From Fundicoccus culcitae (lineage in GTDB: Bacteria > Bacillota > Bacilli > Lactobacillales > Aerococcaceae), in the NCBI RefSeq assembly GCF_024661895.1, contig NZ_CP102453.1:1302001-1366000 (forward strand): a DNA stretch of 64,000 nucleotides. The letters are read 5' to 3'. The notes below the pieces were generated by a model. It saw only the letters and a program-made list of their open reading frames with translations, was not told the origin of the DNA and made no database searches. Shown here piece after piece: positions 1 through 9,338 of the stretch (positions are counted from its first letter, which is position 1; every line of letters begins with the position of its first letter). A program made the translations under genes and the position numbers.

Positions 1-1149
1 GGCACAGCGCCACTTATGCCGACAGCGATTGTTTGAATAGCCGTTGTAAACCATGGGTTCACCTAAACAAATCGGTGTTCCATCTGGTGCATAGGTGATT
101 TCTACTTTCCCTAGCTCTCGTCTCCCTTTCTTCTTTTGGTTTAGCTTAATGATTGGCAGAATATCTTTGGTATCTAACCATTGATAAAAAGCATAGTTAT
201 CATGAGCGGAATCACCTAGAAAGTGGGTTAATGAGGTGTGAGGGCTTAGATAGTTGAATTCGTGCAAAGCGATGACGGCACTCACAGAATCATGGCGTTG
301 CGCTTCAACTAGACGGAAATAAAGGGGTAAGTCACACTTGACGTCTGCTTGATAGGTGGCTTAAAAGTAGCCTGTATAACCATAGAAATAGGTGCCTTTT
401 GAACTATCGTAACCCCATCGTGCATTTGGATCGGTTAATATACCTTCATGGGGACATGATTTTTTGTTCGGATTTGAGCAATGACACGACTTACGAACGT
501 ATGGTGTCGCATGAGAAGGAATACACGTCCCATCGCCTGAGGCGATGAGTTGATTTGCGAGTAAACCAATCGCTTTGGATTGTTGAACAGCGAGGATATC
601 GAACAGACGCTGTAAGGTTTTCTCAGGACCTGATACAAAGTGTGGTTTATCTGAATGCCGTTTAAGATGGTCGATGACCTGTTGAGTCGCTTGTTTTTTG
701 CGAGAGGGAAGCTTCTTATCTGTCCCCAGTTTAACGTTTAATTTTTTGGGCGGTGAGACGATGACCTTTGATTCTTTCACTGGACAGTAACGCTGCATTA
801 GATGATAGAAAGAACCGAGACTCGGGACACTTGAGGCATCTGGAAAGCCGGCAATCGTCCAGAACGGTCGATGCAGTTTGAGTTGTTGAGAAAGTTGTGG
901 GAATGGAATTTTCAAAGAGACAGATAGAATTAAGGCACGCAGTGATTCGATTTGATACAGGGCTGGTCGACCAGTAGTGGCATACAAGGGTTGAATGAGC
1001 GAATGGATGGGATCGAAATTGAGGTATTGGAATAGGTCAAACGTTGTCTGATAAGGTCTTTGGAAATCTATGGGGATAGCTTTCCAAGCGGCTTGAGAGA
1101 GCTGAACATATTCCGCGTGTGTTTGTAAGTGACTTAACATAATGAACAA
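1..1149 (-). pseudogene. DDE transposase (IS4/IS5-like), interrupted by a stop and cut by the window edge
   Basis: The N-terminal part starts at 1149 and reads 262 residues to a TAA at 361-363. The same frame then continues without another stop to position 1 (ATYQADVKCDLPLYFRL and onward), so one nonsense codon splits a single transposase. A first catalytic Asp sits in ASGDGTCIPSH and a second in FLGDSAHDNY. The final Glu would lie beyond the window. A Cys/His-rich patch (CHCSNPNKKSCPH) precedes the DPNARWGYD segment, a layout I associate with IS4/IS5-superfamily transposases, but I do not name the family. The gene is inactive unless readthrough occurs. The flanks show no clear terminal repeat. 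Confidence 0.75.
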
Positions 1150-1241
1150 ATCCTTTCTGAACCATAAATTGGGGTGGTTCTTGCGGATTATAAGGTCATT
1201 TTTGAAAAGTCAAGCAAATTGTCTCGAAAAGAGAAGGGAAA

Positions 1242-1281
1242 CTCCAACTATTTTGTAGCAACATGATACAAAAAGTTGGAG
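1242..1281. repeat. Strong inverted repeat between transposase and NERD gene
   Basis: Arms of about 15 bases (CTCCAACT plus TTTTGTA and their complement) enclose a 9-base loop. No T-run follows on the plus strand. It could be an IS-end structure or a leader hairpin upstream of the NERD gene at 1375. The role is unknown. Confidence 0.4.
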
Positions 1282-1374
1282 GGAAGTGATAAATTCAGTT
1301 GTCAACGAATGTGTTTAGAATACACAGAAAGAGTTTCTGAGGAAGCTCAATTTATATATAAAGGAGGCATTTCC

Positions 1375-2244
1375 ATGCAAAATAATCACGAACTCACTGC
1401 TCTGAATCTTATGAACACCCGCCAAGCCATCACCCCCGCCCAACTCCAGCGCCTTTACTACCTAAAAAGCCGTTTTTAAGGCGAAAAGACCTTCAAATCC
1501 TTTTTCAATAAATACCTCAACTCCTACTGGTGCCTTGTAGAAGACTATTGGTTTAGAGCCGGTGCTACTATGAATGCGGAATTTATTCTAATTTCAGCCG
1601 ATCATTGGATTGTCATCGCTATCAAAAATTACCCAGGTCACTACGAGCATGATCAAGGTATTACAAGTAAGTTAGATGGAAAAGAATTTTTTGATAGTAG
1701 TTTTTATTACATGTATAACCGCACTTACAAAATTGATTACATCACACATCTAATTAACCCAGATATCAAAGTCACTTCTTTAATGATATTTATTAATGAA
1801 CATAGTTTTACTGATATTAATACAAGCTACGATATCGAAATCATTCAACGGAATGGTGTAAAACATTTCATTGAAAATCTAGCGCCCGTAACTCCACTAT
1901 CAGAAGATTTATTAGCCATCTTTACTGACAAATTAAACAAGTACCATGTCGAAAATCCAGAAAAATTCGAATCGCTACAGCCAAGTGACTTTGATTCCTT
2001 ACAAAAAGGCATTTACTGCCCTCACTGCTTAAGTTTTAACACCGAGGTACGTCGTTCCTATATCCAATGCAAGGACTGCGAAGCCACCGAAACGAAGGCA
2101 GCCACTGTTCTCCGCCATGTTAATGAACTAAAAGTCCTTTTCCACCAACACCCTAAAATGCTCAAAACCAAAAACCTCTATGACTTGATGAACCACCAAA
2201 TCCCCCCTAGAACAATTCGTAAATATATTAAACAGAACCAATGA
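1375..2244 (+). pseudogene. NERD-domain protein with zinc ribbon, split by an in-frame TAA
   Basis: A good ribosome site (AAGGAGG) precedes the ATG at 1375. The frame reads 34 residues to a TAA at 1477-1479, then continues in the same frame to 2244, so the break is one nonsense codon. The middle part (ADHWIVIAIKNYPGHYEHD, then LMIFINEHSF) resembles the nuclease-related NERD fold, where the I/V-x-I/V-K-N-Y strand carries the key lysine. A CxxC...CxxC zinc ribbon follows (CPHCLSF and CKDCEA), then a basic tail. NERD proteins are often linked to DNA processing or plasmid functions. The intact ancestor would be about 289 residues. A shorter product could start from the ATG at 1570. Confidence 0.6.
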
Positions 2245-2549
2245 TATGCAATCTATTTTGTGCAATGTCCCTCGATAAAATCGCAAAAATATTTCAATCC
2301 CATATTACAGCTTAAACGATATAGCCTAGATGATAAGAATGAAGTAGGTACCTACTAATATCGTTTTTATGGAAATTCACATAATCTTGACCAATAAAAA
2401 AAGCCGAAAATTGAACATTTTCTGACCGCATTCACCAACTTGATTGACTAATAATAAGCTTTTGCATAATAAATAAAAATAGACTCCTTTTTAACTATAT
2501 AAATGAGTCTATTTTCAACTGCTCTGCTCACAACATTAATTTTCCCAAC

Positions 2550-2583
2550 AAAAAAGTCATCATTTCAAGAATGAAGACTTTTC
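2550..2583 (-). terminator. Rho-independent terminator of the sce7726-sce7725-RES operon
   Basis: An imperfect hairpin (AAAAGTC.TCATT pairing with AATGA.GACTTTT) lies about 200 bases past the RES gene. It is followed on the minus strand by a run of six T. Nothing else was recognised in 2245-2784. Confidence 0.55.
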
Positions 2584-2784
2584 GCATGGATTCCAAAGAA
2601 ATGAATTTAGTTTGAAGGTTTGAATTGGCTGAAAATATAATGAGATGAGATGTTCAAAAAGTAGATTTTTGATTTAAAGGGAGATGGTTTCAAGCTCGTT
2701 TATCATTATTCTAGTTGAAAGTATTATTATACTAGCTTTAAAAATTTTTTACTTTATGGAAATTGAATGAGATTGGTGTTTTTA

Positions 2785-3852
2785 TTATTTAAAAGTTTTA
2801 AAACTATAGGAGATAGCACTGATATTATAATTTTCAACTTCTGTACATTCGAATAGATTTTCGTCAAAAATTGCTAAATTAATCCCATTATTACGCATGG
2901 TACTTTCGTATTTTATACCAGCTAAACCTATACTTTTAATGTAATCACTTATGAATTGTGTTGGTAAATAGTTCAATGTACTTTCATGTCTTCTTAACGG
3001 TTTAGAAATTTCATTACCTATCTTACGGAGATGATCTATATTAGCAGCAATTAAATCAATATCTTGCATTAGAAAGGGACTTATTTTATCAATCGCTGTT
3101 AAATCAACTACTTCAATATCATTTCTAAGAATAAATGTCCCAACTGTAACGGCATCATGCATACCAGATCTCGTTTCATGAAGAGTAGTATCTCTGGAGT
3201 CAGATAAATATAAACAACTAATACCTTCTGGATTAGCCCTACCTGCACTAGCTTTTCCAGGTGGGGGAGGCCCCATCTCTTCTTTAGTAAAATTCTCTCC
3301 AGCTGTCATGATTCTTGCCCGATAGAAAACTTGTCCTTCCTGATAGGTATCATTACAAAAATTAACTATTCTTCTGAGTAGATCTTTATTAATAATCTCT
3401 GTATGAAATCTATTCTTCGTTTTAATTTCTGTAGTAAAATCTTCCCATGTATGTACTCCTAAAATAGAAAATTGCTTCAAATAATCCTCTTGATTAGTAC
3501 CTTTCAGTAATACTGGACCGTCAAATAATTCTGGATTAGCTTGGTATTGTTCTTGAAGTAGTTCCATTAGAAATCTATCTATTTTCTCTGGCTCAAGATT
3601 AAATATACTCCAATCTCTACTTAAAATATTTTTTATCATGTCTGTTTTATGGCGCGGAATTTCACCTTTGAACTCAGAAACAGGGGCATAAACATCTAAT
3701 AATCTTTCAAAATTATTTTTTAGTTCTGGATAATCCAAATTACAGATTGCTACGTTAGTACTTCCACAAAAATCACAATCCCCTTCCGTTTTGACTCCGC
3801 TTACAATTCCGATTATTTCAGAATCTTTAAAACAATTTACACAACATTTCAC
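2785..3852 (-). CDS. RES-domain protein (NAD phosphorylase-like) with N-terminal zinc finger
   Basis: 355 residues. The start is a GTG at 3852 that overlaps the stop of the upstream gene by four bases (GTGA). Residues 1-37 carry two Cys pairs (CVNC and CDFC) that look like a zinc ribbon. Residues about 45-165 form a helical part like the HEPN/RES N-terminal domain. The C-terminal half holds the RES fold: Arg178 in FYRARIM and Glu226 in TTLHETRSG are the expected Arg and Glu, and a Ser-containing strand lies near the end. RES proteins characterised in toxin-antitoxin systems (Xre-RES) degrade NAD+. Here there is no Xre partner. The gene is the last of a coupled operon with sce7726 and sce7725 family genes and is the likely effector (inference). 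Confidence 0.8.
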   Translation of the reverse strand: MKCCVNCFKDSEIIGIVSGVKTEGDCDFCGSTNVAICNLDYPELKNNFERLLDVYAPVSEFKGEIPRHKTDMIKNILSRDWSIFNLEPEKIDRFLMELLQEQYQANPELFDGPVLLKGTNQEDYLKQFSILGVHTWEDFTTEIKTKNRFHTEIINKDLLRRIVNFCNDTYQEGQVFYRARIMTAGENFTKEEMGPPPPGKASAGRANPEGISCLYLSDSRDTTLHETRSGMHDAVTVGTFILRNDIEVVDLTAIDKISPFLMQDIDLIAANIDHLRKIGNEISKPLRRHESTLNYLPTQFISDYIKSIGLAGIKYESTMRNNGINLAIFDENLFECTEVENYNISAISYSFKTFK

Positions 3853-4784
3853 TCGCTCACCTCATCTAAATAGGTTCCAATTAATTCTAAATGATGCATC
3901 AGCGAGATTTTTTTCACACTTCCTAAACCAGGATATGTTCCATTTTCATAATGGTTGAGGAATACTTGTAAACTGTCAGTTGGATTGATACTTTTGTCAT
4001 TAACCCATGTTTGAATTTTCGTAACTGCTTCATAGAATTTTCCAGCCGGATTTTGAATGTCATCATTAGAGTCTGAAACAAAATGACGAATTCTTAGTGA
4101 ATAATCTTCATCAAAATATACAATGTGGATTGCTACAGCATAAGGAGCAAAACCAGATTCTAAGAAGTCACTTCCTATAACAGAGTAATCAGAAAATCCA
4201 ATAAAATTTTCATCTTTATAATATAAATGATCGTCTGAGAAGAACTCATCTGGTCTGTCAGCATAATCTGAATTACGACTACGTTTATTGAACCTATCAG
4301 CAATCAATGCTCTTTGAATTCGAACTTTTCTTTTAAACTGCCGATCATCAGGTATAAAAGTCATAGAGGGCTGATAATACTCAAGTAACTTTATACATGT
4401 ACTTAGGTTATCTCTATTTGTATTAATGATAAACGATTCATTCATATTGAATCTATCTCGGAAGTTATCAATACTTTCTTGAACCTCATCATTTACTATA
4501 TACGATTTGATTATTTTATTATTAGACATCAAATCTATAAATTTTTGTTGGTTGATACCTGCATTAGGCTCCATATCATCTAAAAAAGAACCTACAGTTG
4601 GATTAACTATAACACATAGCTTTCTGTCATTATCAATAAATCTCTCCATCGTTGTAATTAGCGTCGAAGTTAATTTAACTGGTTCTATTATAGGAATGAT
4701 TTGGCTGCTTAAGCTATCCTTTTCCACTAATTCCCTTAAAGCTAATAATTCAAATTGTCTTCCTCTGATATACGGAAAATACAT
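3849..4784 (-). CDS. sce7725 family protein (beta-protein-like)
   Basis: 311 residues from the ATG at 4784, which overlaps the upstream stop as TAATG and has a GAGGAGG ribosome site. A GTG at 4790 is the alternative. The N-terminus (MYFPYIRGRQFELLALREL, then IIPIIEPVK) is the hallmark of the sce7725 family, which is related to the phage-type beta protein family. No catalytic motif is obvious. The family is normally found next to sce7726, as here. Its function is not established. Its position between a nuclease-like protein and a RES effector suggests a sensor or adaptor role (inference). Confidence 0.75.
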   Translation of the reverse strand: MYFPYIRGRQFELLALRELVEKDSLSSQIIPIIEPVKLTSTLITTMERFIDNDRKLCVIVNPTVGSFLDDMEPNAGINQQKFIDLMSNNKIIKSYIVNDEVQESIDNFRDRFNMNESFIINTNRDNLSTCIKLLEYYQPSMTFIPDDRQFKRKVRIQRALIADRFNKRSRNSDYADRPDEFFSDDHLYYKDENFIGFSDYSVIGSDFLESGFAPYAVAIHIVYFDEDYSLRIRHFVSDSNDDIQNPAGKFYEAVTKIQTWVNDKSINPTDSLQVFLNHYENGTYPGLGSVKKISLMHHLELIGTYLDEVSE

Positions 4785-5641
4785 TAACACTCCTCCTCGT
4801 ATTTAGAATTTAAAAAATCATTTAACTTATATGAATCGTTTCGTGAATGACTCGAAAAATAATAAACAGATTTTAATTCGTATGGAATTTCACGAATTGC
4901 TTCATTAGAAATAGTTTGTTTTCTATTTTTTAACTCAAGTAAAAAATCTTTATATAACAAGTCAATTGGAATAGACTTAAAAACATTAAAACATTCTTCA
5001 TAATAGAAAACAGGTTTCGTCGACGGTAATGAAGCATTATATTTTAAAATAATATTTTCAATCTCTTTTTTTCTTAAAATTTTATATAATGATCGATGGT
5101 TAATGAAATCTCTAAACTGTTCTGGCTCTTTTTTAAATTGCAGCGTATTTTTATTTGATAAAATACATATTCCAACAGTTGAATCAACAAGTAAATTGGA
5201 TACTTTATCAAAATTGTCTTCAGATGTTACTACACAGACATAATCAAAAGCTTTATAATAATCATTAATTTGTGAATAAAGTCTATCGAAATTATCTAGT
5301 TCTGTCTTAATCTCATAGACAACCGCCTTACCATTGATTAAAATAAAATCTGCTTTAGATTTTTCAATCGGCAATTGTGTCAATGCAGTAGTTGTATTGA
5401 TATTATGTCTGCCTAATAATAATTTATTTAATAAGGTGTTTTGATAAAAATACTCATTTCTATAATGCTTAGACATATATTTATAAATATTCGAAAAAAT
5501 TTCTTTATAGCTAAAATTATCGTAGTCATCAAGGTATTGATGTATTATAGCTTTAAAAAAATCATTTGATGAATGATTAACCAAATCATTTAATGTTTGT
5601 TTAGTAAATAACTTGTTTAAATTATAATTATTGCTATTCAT
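4784..5641 (-). CDS. sce7726 family protein, PD-(D/E)XK-like
   Basis: 285 residues. I chose the ATG at 5641 because AGAAAGGAAGGTG stands just upstream; an in-frame start at 5677 lacks this. Residues 94-115 read like a PD-(D/E)XK nuclease core: Asp98 in KADFILIN, then Glu110 and Lys112 in VVYEIKTEL, followed by LYSQINDYYKAFDYVCVV, the typical strand after the active site. This matches the sce7726 family, which is usually paired with sce7725. The gene is the first of a three-gene operon. It could act as a DNA-binding or DNA-cleaving sensor (inference); no target is evident. Confidence 0.75.
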   Translation of the reverse strand: MNSNNYNLNKLFTKQTLNDLVNHSSNDFFKAIIHQYLDDYDNFSYKEIFSNIYKYMSKHYRNEYFYQNTLLNKLLLGRHNINTTTALTQLPIEKSKADFILINGKAVVYEIKTELDNFDRLYSQINDYYKAFDYVCVVTSEDNFDKVSNLLVDSTVGICILSNKNTLQFKKEPEQFRDFINHRSLYKILRKKEIENIILKYNASLPSTKPVFYYEECFNVFKSIPIDLLYKDFLLELKNRKQTISNEAIREIPYELKSVYYFSSHSRNDSYKLNDFLNSKYEEEC

Positions 5642-5783
5642 TAATACACCTTCCTTTCTTAAATGAATAAATAGCATAACATAATTTTGAAATTAGTGCT
5701 TTACTTTGTAGCTTTTTATAATTTTAAAAAATAATAATACTTATCAATCAATCAATGTAACCGCATTCATTCCATGCATATCT

Positions 5784-5811
5784 ATTATGACATACTTTAC
5801 ATGTAATTCAA
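5784..5811 (-). promoter_or_regulatory. Possible sigma-70-type promoter for the sce7726 operon
   Basis: On the minus strand TTGAAT and CATAAT are separated by 16 bases, about 145 bases before the ATG at 5641. This is a weak match only. Otherwise 5642-6030 is AT-rich with no gene seen. Confidence 0.25.
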
Positions 5812-6030
5812 TCAAAAATTTGCTATTTCCTAAATTTTTCTTGGAAAAACATTTCCAACCCTCTAAATACATTCACATCCCCTAATAAAAAACCACCTGT
5901 CCATTATAAAATTAATCAACAAGCATTTCCCTAGTTACTATCCAACAGCAAAACCATCCAAACGAAAGAATCCACAATTTTCACGTCGGCTCTACCTAAT
6001 AATGAGTTCATCCACAATCCACACTCCACC

Positions 6031-6249
6031 CTATGCAAGCCCCTCAATCTCCTTAACAATCTTATCCACATCACTTTGACTCAGCGTTCTAACATCCAAC
6101 TGCATGCTATCATGACTAACACGACTAATAATATGACTATCGCTTAATCGAAGCTTCGCTTCAAGTTCACTGGCAGAATAGTCCCTATGTGTTACTTTAA
6201 CTAAATTAGTCGGCAACTGATCAGTTGGATACGCCCCACCGCCTACTTG
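6031..6249 (-). pseudogene. C-terminal remnant of a SelA-family PLP enzyme
   Basis: About 72 codons read VGGGAYPTDQLPTNLV and on through AKLRLSDSHIISRV to LDVRTLSQSDVDKIV. This is the layout of the SelA/DgaE-type C-terminus: GGG.PT..LP, a short domain, a hydrophobic I..RV strand, then LDxRT. A TAA at 6250-6252 closes the frame upstream, so the catalytic part with the PLP lysine is gone. Whether the parent was L-seryl-tRNA(Sec) selenium transferase or a SelA-like sugar-acid ammonia lyase cannot be told from this tail. Nothing beside it suggests selenium metabolism. Confidence 0.65.
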
Positions 6250-6373
6250 TTAATATCCCGCAAGGCATTCTGAACTAACAGTAGGTATTGCATTTAACCG
6301 AAACCCCTCCTTAACCCAATAAATACCCCTGCTTTATACACCACCAATCCCAGCAAACAATTCTAACACCCCC

Positions 6374-6700
6374 TCAACAATCGACGTCCGGCATATTACC
6401 ATATACGCCTTATTACCCCAGTTTGTCGGTCGTCTTTTCCTCGGGAAGTCCGCCAAACGAACTTGCCGGCCTTCATCAACAATCGACGTCCGGCATATTA
6501 CCATATACGCCTTATCCCCCAACTTGCCGGTCGTCTTTTCCTCGGCAAGTCCGCCAAACGAACTTGCCGGCCTTCATCAACAATCGACGTCCGGCATTTT
6601 GACATATACACCTTATCCCCCCAACTTGCCGGTCGTCGTTTCCTCGGGAAGTCCGACAATCAAACTTGCCGGCTCTCATCACAAATCCAAGTCCGCCAAA
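6374..6700. repeat. GC-rich tandem direct repeat, ~101-bp unit, three copies plus a partial
   Basis: Units begin at 6374, 6476 and 6577 (periods 102 and 101) with TCAACAATCGACGTCCGGC. A decayed fourth start lies near 6676. The units are nearly identical and contain an internal hairpin (ACTTGCCG and CGGCAAGT). Composition is far more GC-rich than the flanks. Reading frames across the repeat are likely accidental. There is no variable spacer between units, so it is not a CRISPR. Confidence 0.8.
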
Positions 6701-6751
6701 TCAAAAAATTCCCACGCCCCCAATCACCACTCCTCCACACCCATCTCAATC

Positions 6752-7402
6752 CTACCCCACCATCACCCCCACAACTCGCATCAACACCATAACCCCCACA
6801 CCAACTAACACCACGCCACCAAACCGCGTCATAAACACCATAAACCCACTCGGTTCCGCATCCTTAATCATCAACCGCACCGACAACCTAGCGAGCCCCT
6901 CACCAAACCGAACCACCAACAAACCAATCCCCACTAAAACCAACACGAAAAGAAACATAGGTAGCAACATGCGATTAAACGCCCTAATTTGCTCCTGCCC
7001 CTCCTTCCCACTCGCATACACAAAATCGATAAAACCAGCCAACTCACCATCCCCAGAATCTACAGGCACCGCCTGCCCATCCTCAACCTTAAACGCAACA
7101 CTCATATAATCATTCGAAAACTCACCCGTCAAAAAATTAATCCGCCCACTCACATTATTTAACTGCTCATTCGTCACCACACGATTAACCACATATCCCT
7201 GCACCGTCGGCGTCACCGCACGCAACCGCACATGTTCCGGCACACTCCCCACATCACTTTCCACAACCGCCTGATACGCCCGACTCTCCTCCACCACAAA
7301 CGCATTCAAAGGCTCATACCGATCATTAATCTCAACCACCGGCCAATAAGCAAAAACCCACGCCCCCACCATCACTAAAACAATCCCCAGCAAAAAAAAC
7401 AA
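6752..7402 (-). CDS. Membrane protein of unknown function, start possibly frameshifted
   Basis: 216 residues from a TTG at 7402. There is one N-terminal membrane segment, a soluble part of about 120 residues outside it, and two C-terminal membrane segments (PMFLFVLVLVGIGLLVV and GGVVLVGVGVMVLM). A much better start is a GTG at 7418, just after AAAGGGGGA. It reads VKKFSFVF but is out of frame by one base because of a run of eight T at 7392-7399. With seven T the two would join. The gene therefore either carries a homopolymer frameshift, is phase-variable, or has a sequencing error. It follows the secreted-protein gene by 13 bases and probably shares its mRNA. No family was recognised. Composition is GC-rich compared with neighbours. 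Confidence 0.6.
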   Translation of the reverse strand: MFFLLGIVLVMVGAWVFAYWPVVEINDRYEPLNAFVVEESRAYQAVVESDVGSVPEHVRLRAVTPTVQGYVVNRVVTNEQLNNVSGRINFLTGEFSNDYMSVAFKVEDGQAVPVDSGDGELAGFIDFVYASGKEGQEQIRAFNRMLLPMFLFVLVLVGIGLLVVRFGEGLARLSVRLMIKDAEPSGFMVFMTRFGGVVLVGVGVMVLMRVVGVMVG

Positions 7403-7431
7403 AACTAAATTTCTTCACCCTAAGTCCCCCT

Positions 7432-9207
7432 TTAGTTCCCAGTAATCTCAAGCAACTCTACACCTTCAACATAGTAATGCTCCATCAATTGATCAAACAC
7501 ATCAAACCGCAAGCCCACATTGCGAACCCGCGCACGGATAAACTGCCCAACCTCAACCGCTTCCCCAGCCAACGCCTTAGGCAACTCCATCAAAACCGTC
7601 TTCTGGTAGTTCGAGTCCACCATCAAATACCAAGACCCTTCATCCTCTTCCACCGCTAATATGTCCCCTTCAATAACCCCCGCATCCAACAAAGGCGTAT
7701 AAACCTCAACATTCTCCCTATACTGATTATAATAATAATTCGAATACTTCAAGGCCGCATTTAACGACGCATCCTCAGGCAAGTCTTCCCCCACAATCGC
7801 ATGCCCGTTCGCAATCGACCCAACTTCCCGCCTTTCATCCGTAATCAGCGCCTCCTCCGCAGCATCCGCTAACCCCTCTGAATAATCTAAATAAATACCC
7901 CCATCAACCTCATCCGTCACATCACGACTCAAATAAATAATATCCTCACGCAATCCCTTTTGATAAACCGTTAAATCCCCCAACGTAAAATCCTCATTAT
8001 GTTCCACAAACTGCGCAAAACCTGCCCTTAAATCTTCCTCCGTCAACTGAGGGTCCAAAATTTTACCTAACGTCGCAAACTCATAAAACAAATCACTTTC
8101 CTCGTCTGCCTTCGCTTTTCTCAACCAATCCGCATACTCATACTTCGATTTGCGAACCTCCACCAGCTGACGCCCATCAAACGCACCCGAAAACAAATAG
8201 ACCTCAATCCGATGATTGGGATAATAGTAAGTCGTATGCGCGTCCCCACCATAACTATACAAACCCGGTTGACTCAACTCATTGGAAAAACTCAACGTCA
8301 ACTCCACCAAAATCCGATTCAACCACTCCCGATTGACGATCGCTTGTTCAATAACAGGATAATCCTCCGAATAAATATCCCCAATCTCCTCTAACTCGCG
8401 CTTTCCCGAAATACTGAATCTATCTTCTACAGCATTACCCTCTAGTAAATCCACCAAATAAGTATTCGCCTGAGTAAATACCGCTGCTTCTTGCCTAGCA
8501 GTTTCCTCCGCATGATTCGCAAAAATGTCAGCACTCAAACGAATATCTGCCTCATCTTCAGCTGGAACAGATACTACATAATTAGGGTACCTACCTGATT
8601 CAACCTCTGTCGTTAAATCCCGTTCAACCACAATAATATTTTCTTTGACACCGGCTTGAATAACCTTCACACTGTCAACCATAAAATCTTCACCAGACCC
8701 AAAATGATTGTGATAAGCGTCATAAATTTTTTCACTATCGATCGAAGCATCCAACGTTCGAACTAAATACCCCAACAAACTAAAAAACTCTTCCTCATCA
8801 TCCAAATCATCAATCAGTTCTAATTCCATGCGAAATGTTATTTTCTCCTCTGTTTCACTGGCTATCAAAGTTAAAATATGGTCATCCCTTGTTTGTATCC
8901 TAAATATACCTTCACCCAACTGGCTTGCATCATAAAAATCGGTTTTCACTAATGGCTCATCTAAAGGGATAACCGGAATAATACCAACAATATTGCTTCT
9001 TAATTCATGAATCGCCCGATTAATCCAGGCAGAGCCCGTTAAAACAATCTCATCTTCGGGATAATCTTCTTCATAAATATCCTCAGGTTCATAAATCCTC
9101 AACCGTATAGTAGTTACTTCTGGATTAGCTTCTTGACCGTAAACAATTGGAGAGACCCAACCAACCAATAAGAACAATATCAATATCTTTACCCATTTAT
9201 GTTTCAT
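7432..9207 (-). CDS. Secreted acidic protein with duplicated module
   Basis: 591 residues from the ATG at 9207, which has AAAGG upstream. The longer open frame up to 9348 lacks a ribosome site. Residues 1-24 are a signal peptide (KHKWVKILILFLLVGWVSP, then VYGQ). The mature part is acidic and contains a module of roughly 200 residues twice. IYEEDYPEDEIVLTG...W.NRA matches IYSEDYPVIEQAIVN...WLNR. Further on, VIQAGVKENIIVVERDLTTEV matches VYQKGLREDIIYLSRDVTDEV (each shown in aligned pieces). The C-terminal 110 residues are unique. No anchor or catalytic motif was seen. The downstream membrane protein may be a partner. The function is unknown; an extracellular binding role is a guess. Confidence 0.7.
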   Translation of the reverse strand: MKHKWVKILILFLLVGWVSPIVYGQEANPEVTTIRLRIYEPEDIYEEDYPEDEIVLTGSAWINRAIHELRSNIVGIIPVIPLDEPLVKTDFYDASQLGEGIFRIQTRDDHILTLIASETEEKITFRMELELIDDLDDEEEFFSLLGYLVRTLDASIDSEKIYDAYHNHFGSGEDFMVDSVKVIQAGVKENIIVVERDLTTEVESGRYPNYVVSVPAEDEADIRLSADIFANHAEETARQEAAVFTQANTYLVDLLEGNAVEDRFSISGKRELEEIGDIYSEDYPVIEQAIVNREWLNRILVELTLSFSNELSQPGLYSYGGDAHTTYYYPNHRIEVYLFSGAFDGRQLVEVRKSKYEYADWLRKAKADEESDLFYEFATLGKILDPQLTEEDLRAGFAQFVEHNEDFTLGDLTVYQKGLREDIIYLSRDVTDEVDGGIYLDYSEGLADAAEEALITDERREVGSIANGHAIVGEDLPEDASLNAALKYSNYYYNQYRENVEVYTPLLDAGVIEGDILAVEEDEGSWYLMVDSNYQKTVLMELPKALAGEAVEVGQFIRARVRNVGLRFDVFDQLMEHYYVEGVELLEITGN

Positions 9208-9338
9208 ATGAACCAACCTTTCTATAACTAAACTGATTAATTTTATTATACAATTCTTAATAATTATACTCAAAACAAAACACCCCTTTTCAGCTAATGC
9301 TGCAAGGTAGTTTGTATAAATTGGATATGGAGAAAAAA

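Noticed and set aside
6374-6700. Tandem repeats as a CRISPR array
   Set aside because: The whole ~101-bp unit is repeated with no variable spacers, and no cas genes are present.
6334-7109. Overlapping open frames across the GC-rich repeat and opposite the membrane-protein gene
   Set aside because: They arise from repeated or C-rich sequence, are low-complexity (Pro/Thr/His-rich) and have no ribosome sites.
8212-8394. Small plus-strand frames inside the secreted-protein gene
   Set aside because: They are shadows of a long coding frame with signal peptide and internal duplication on the other strand.
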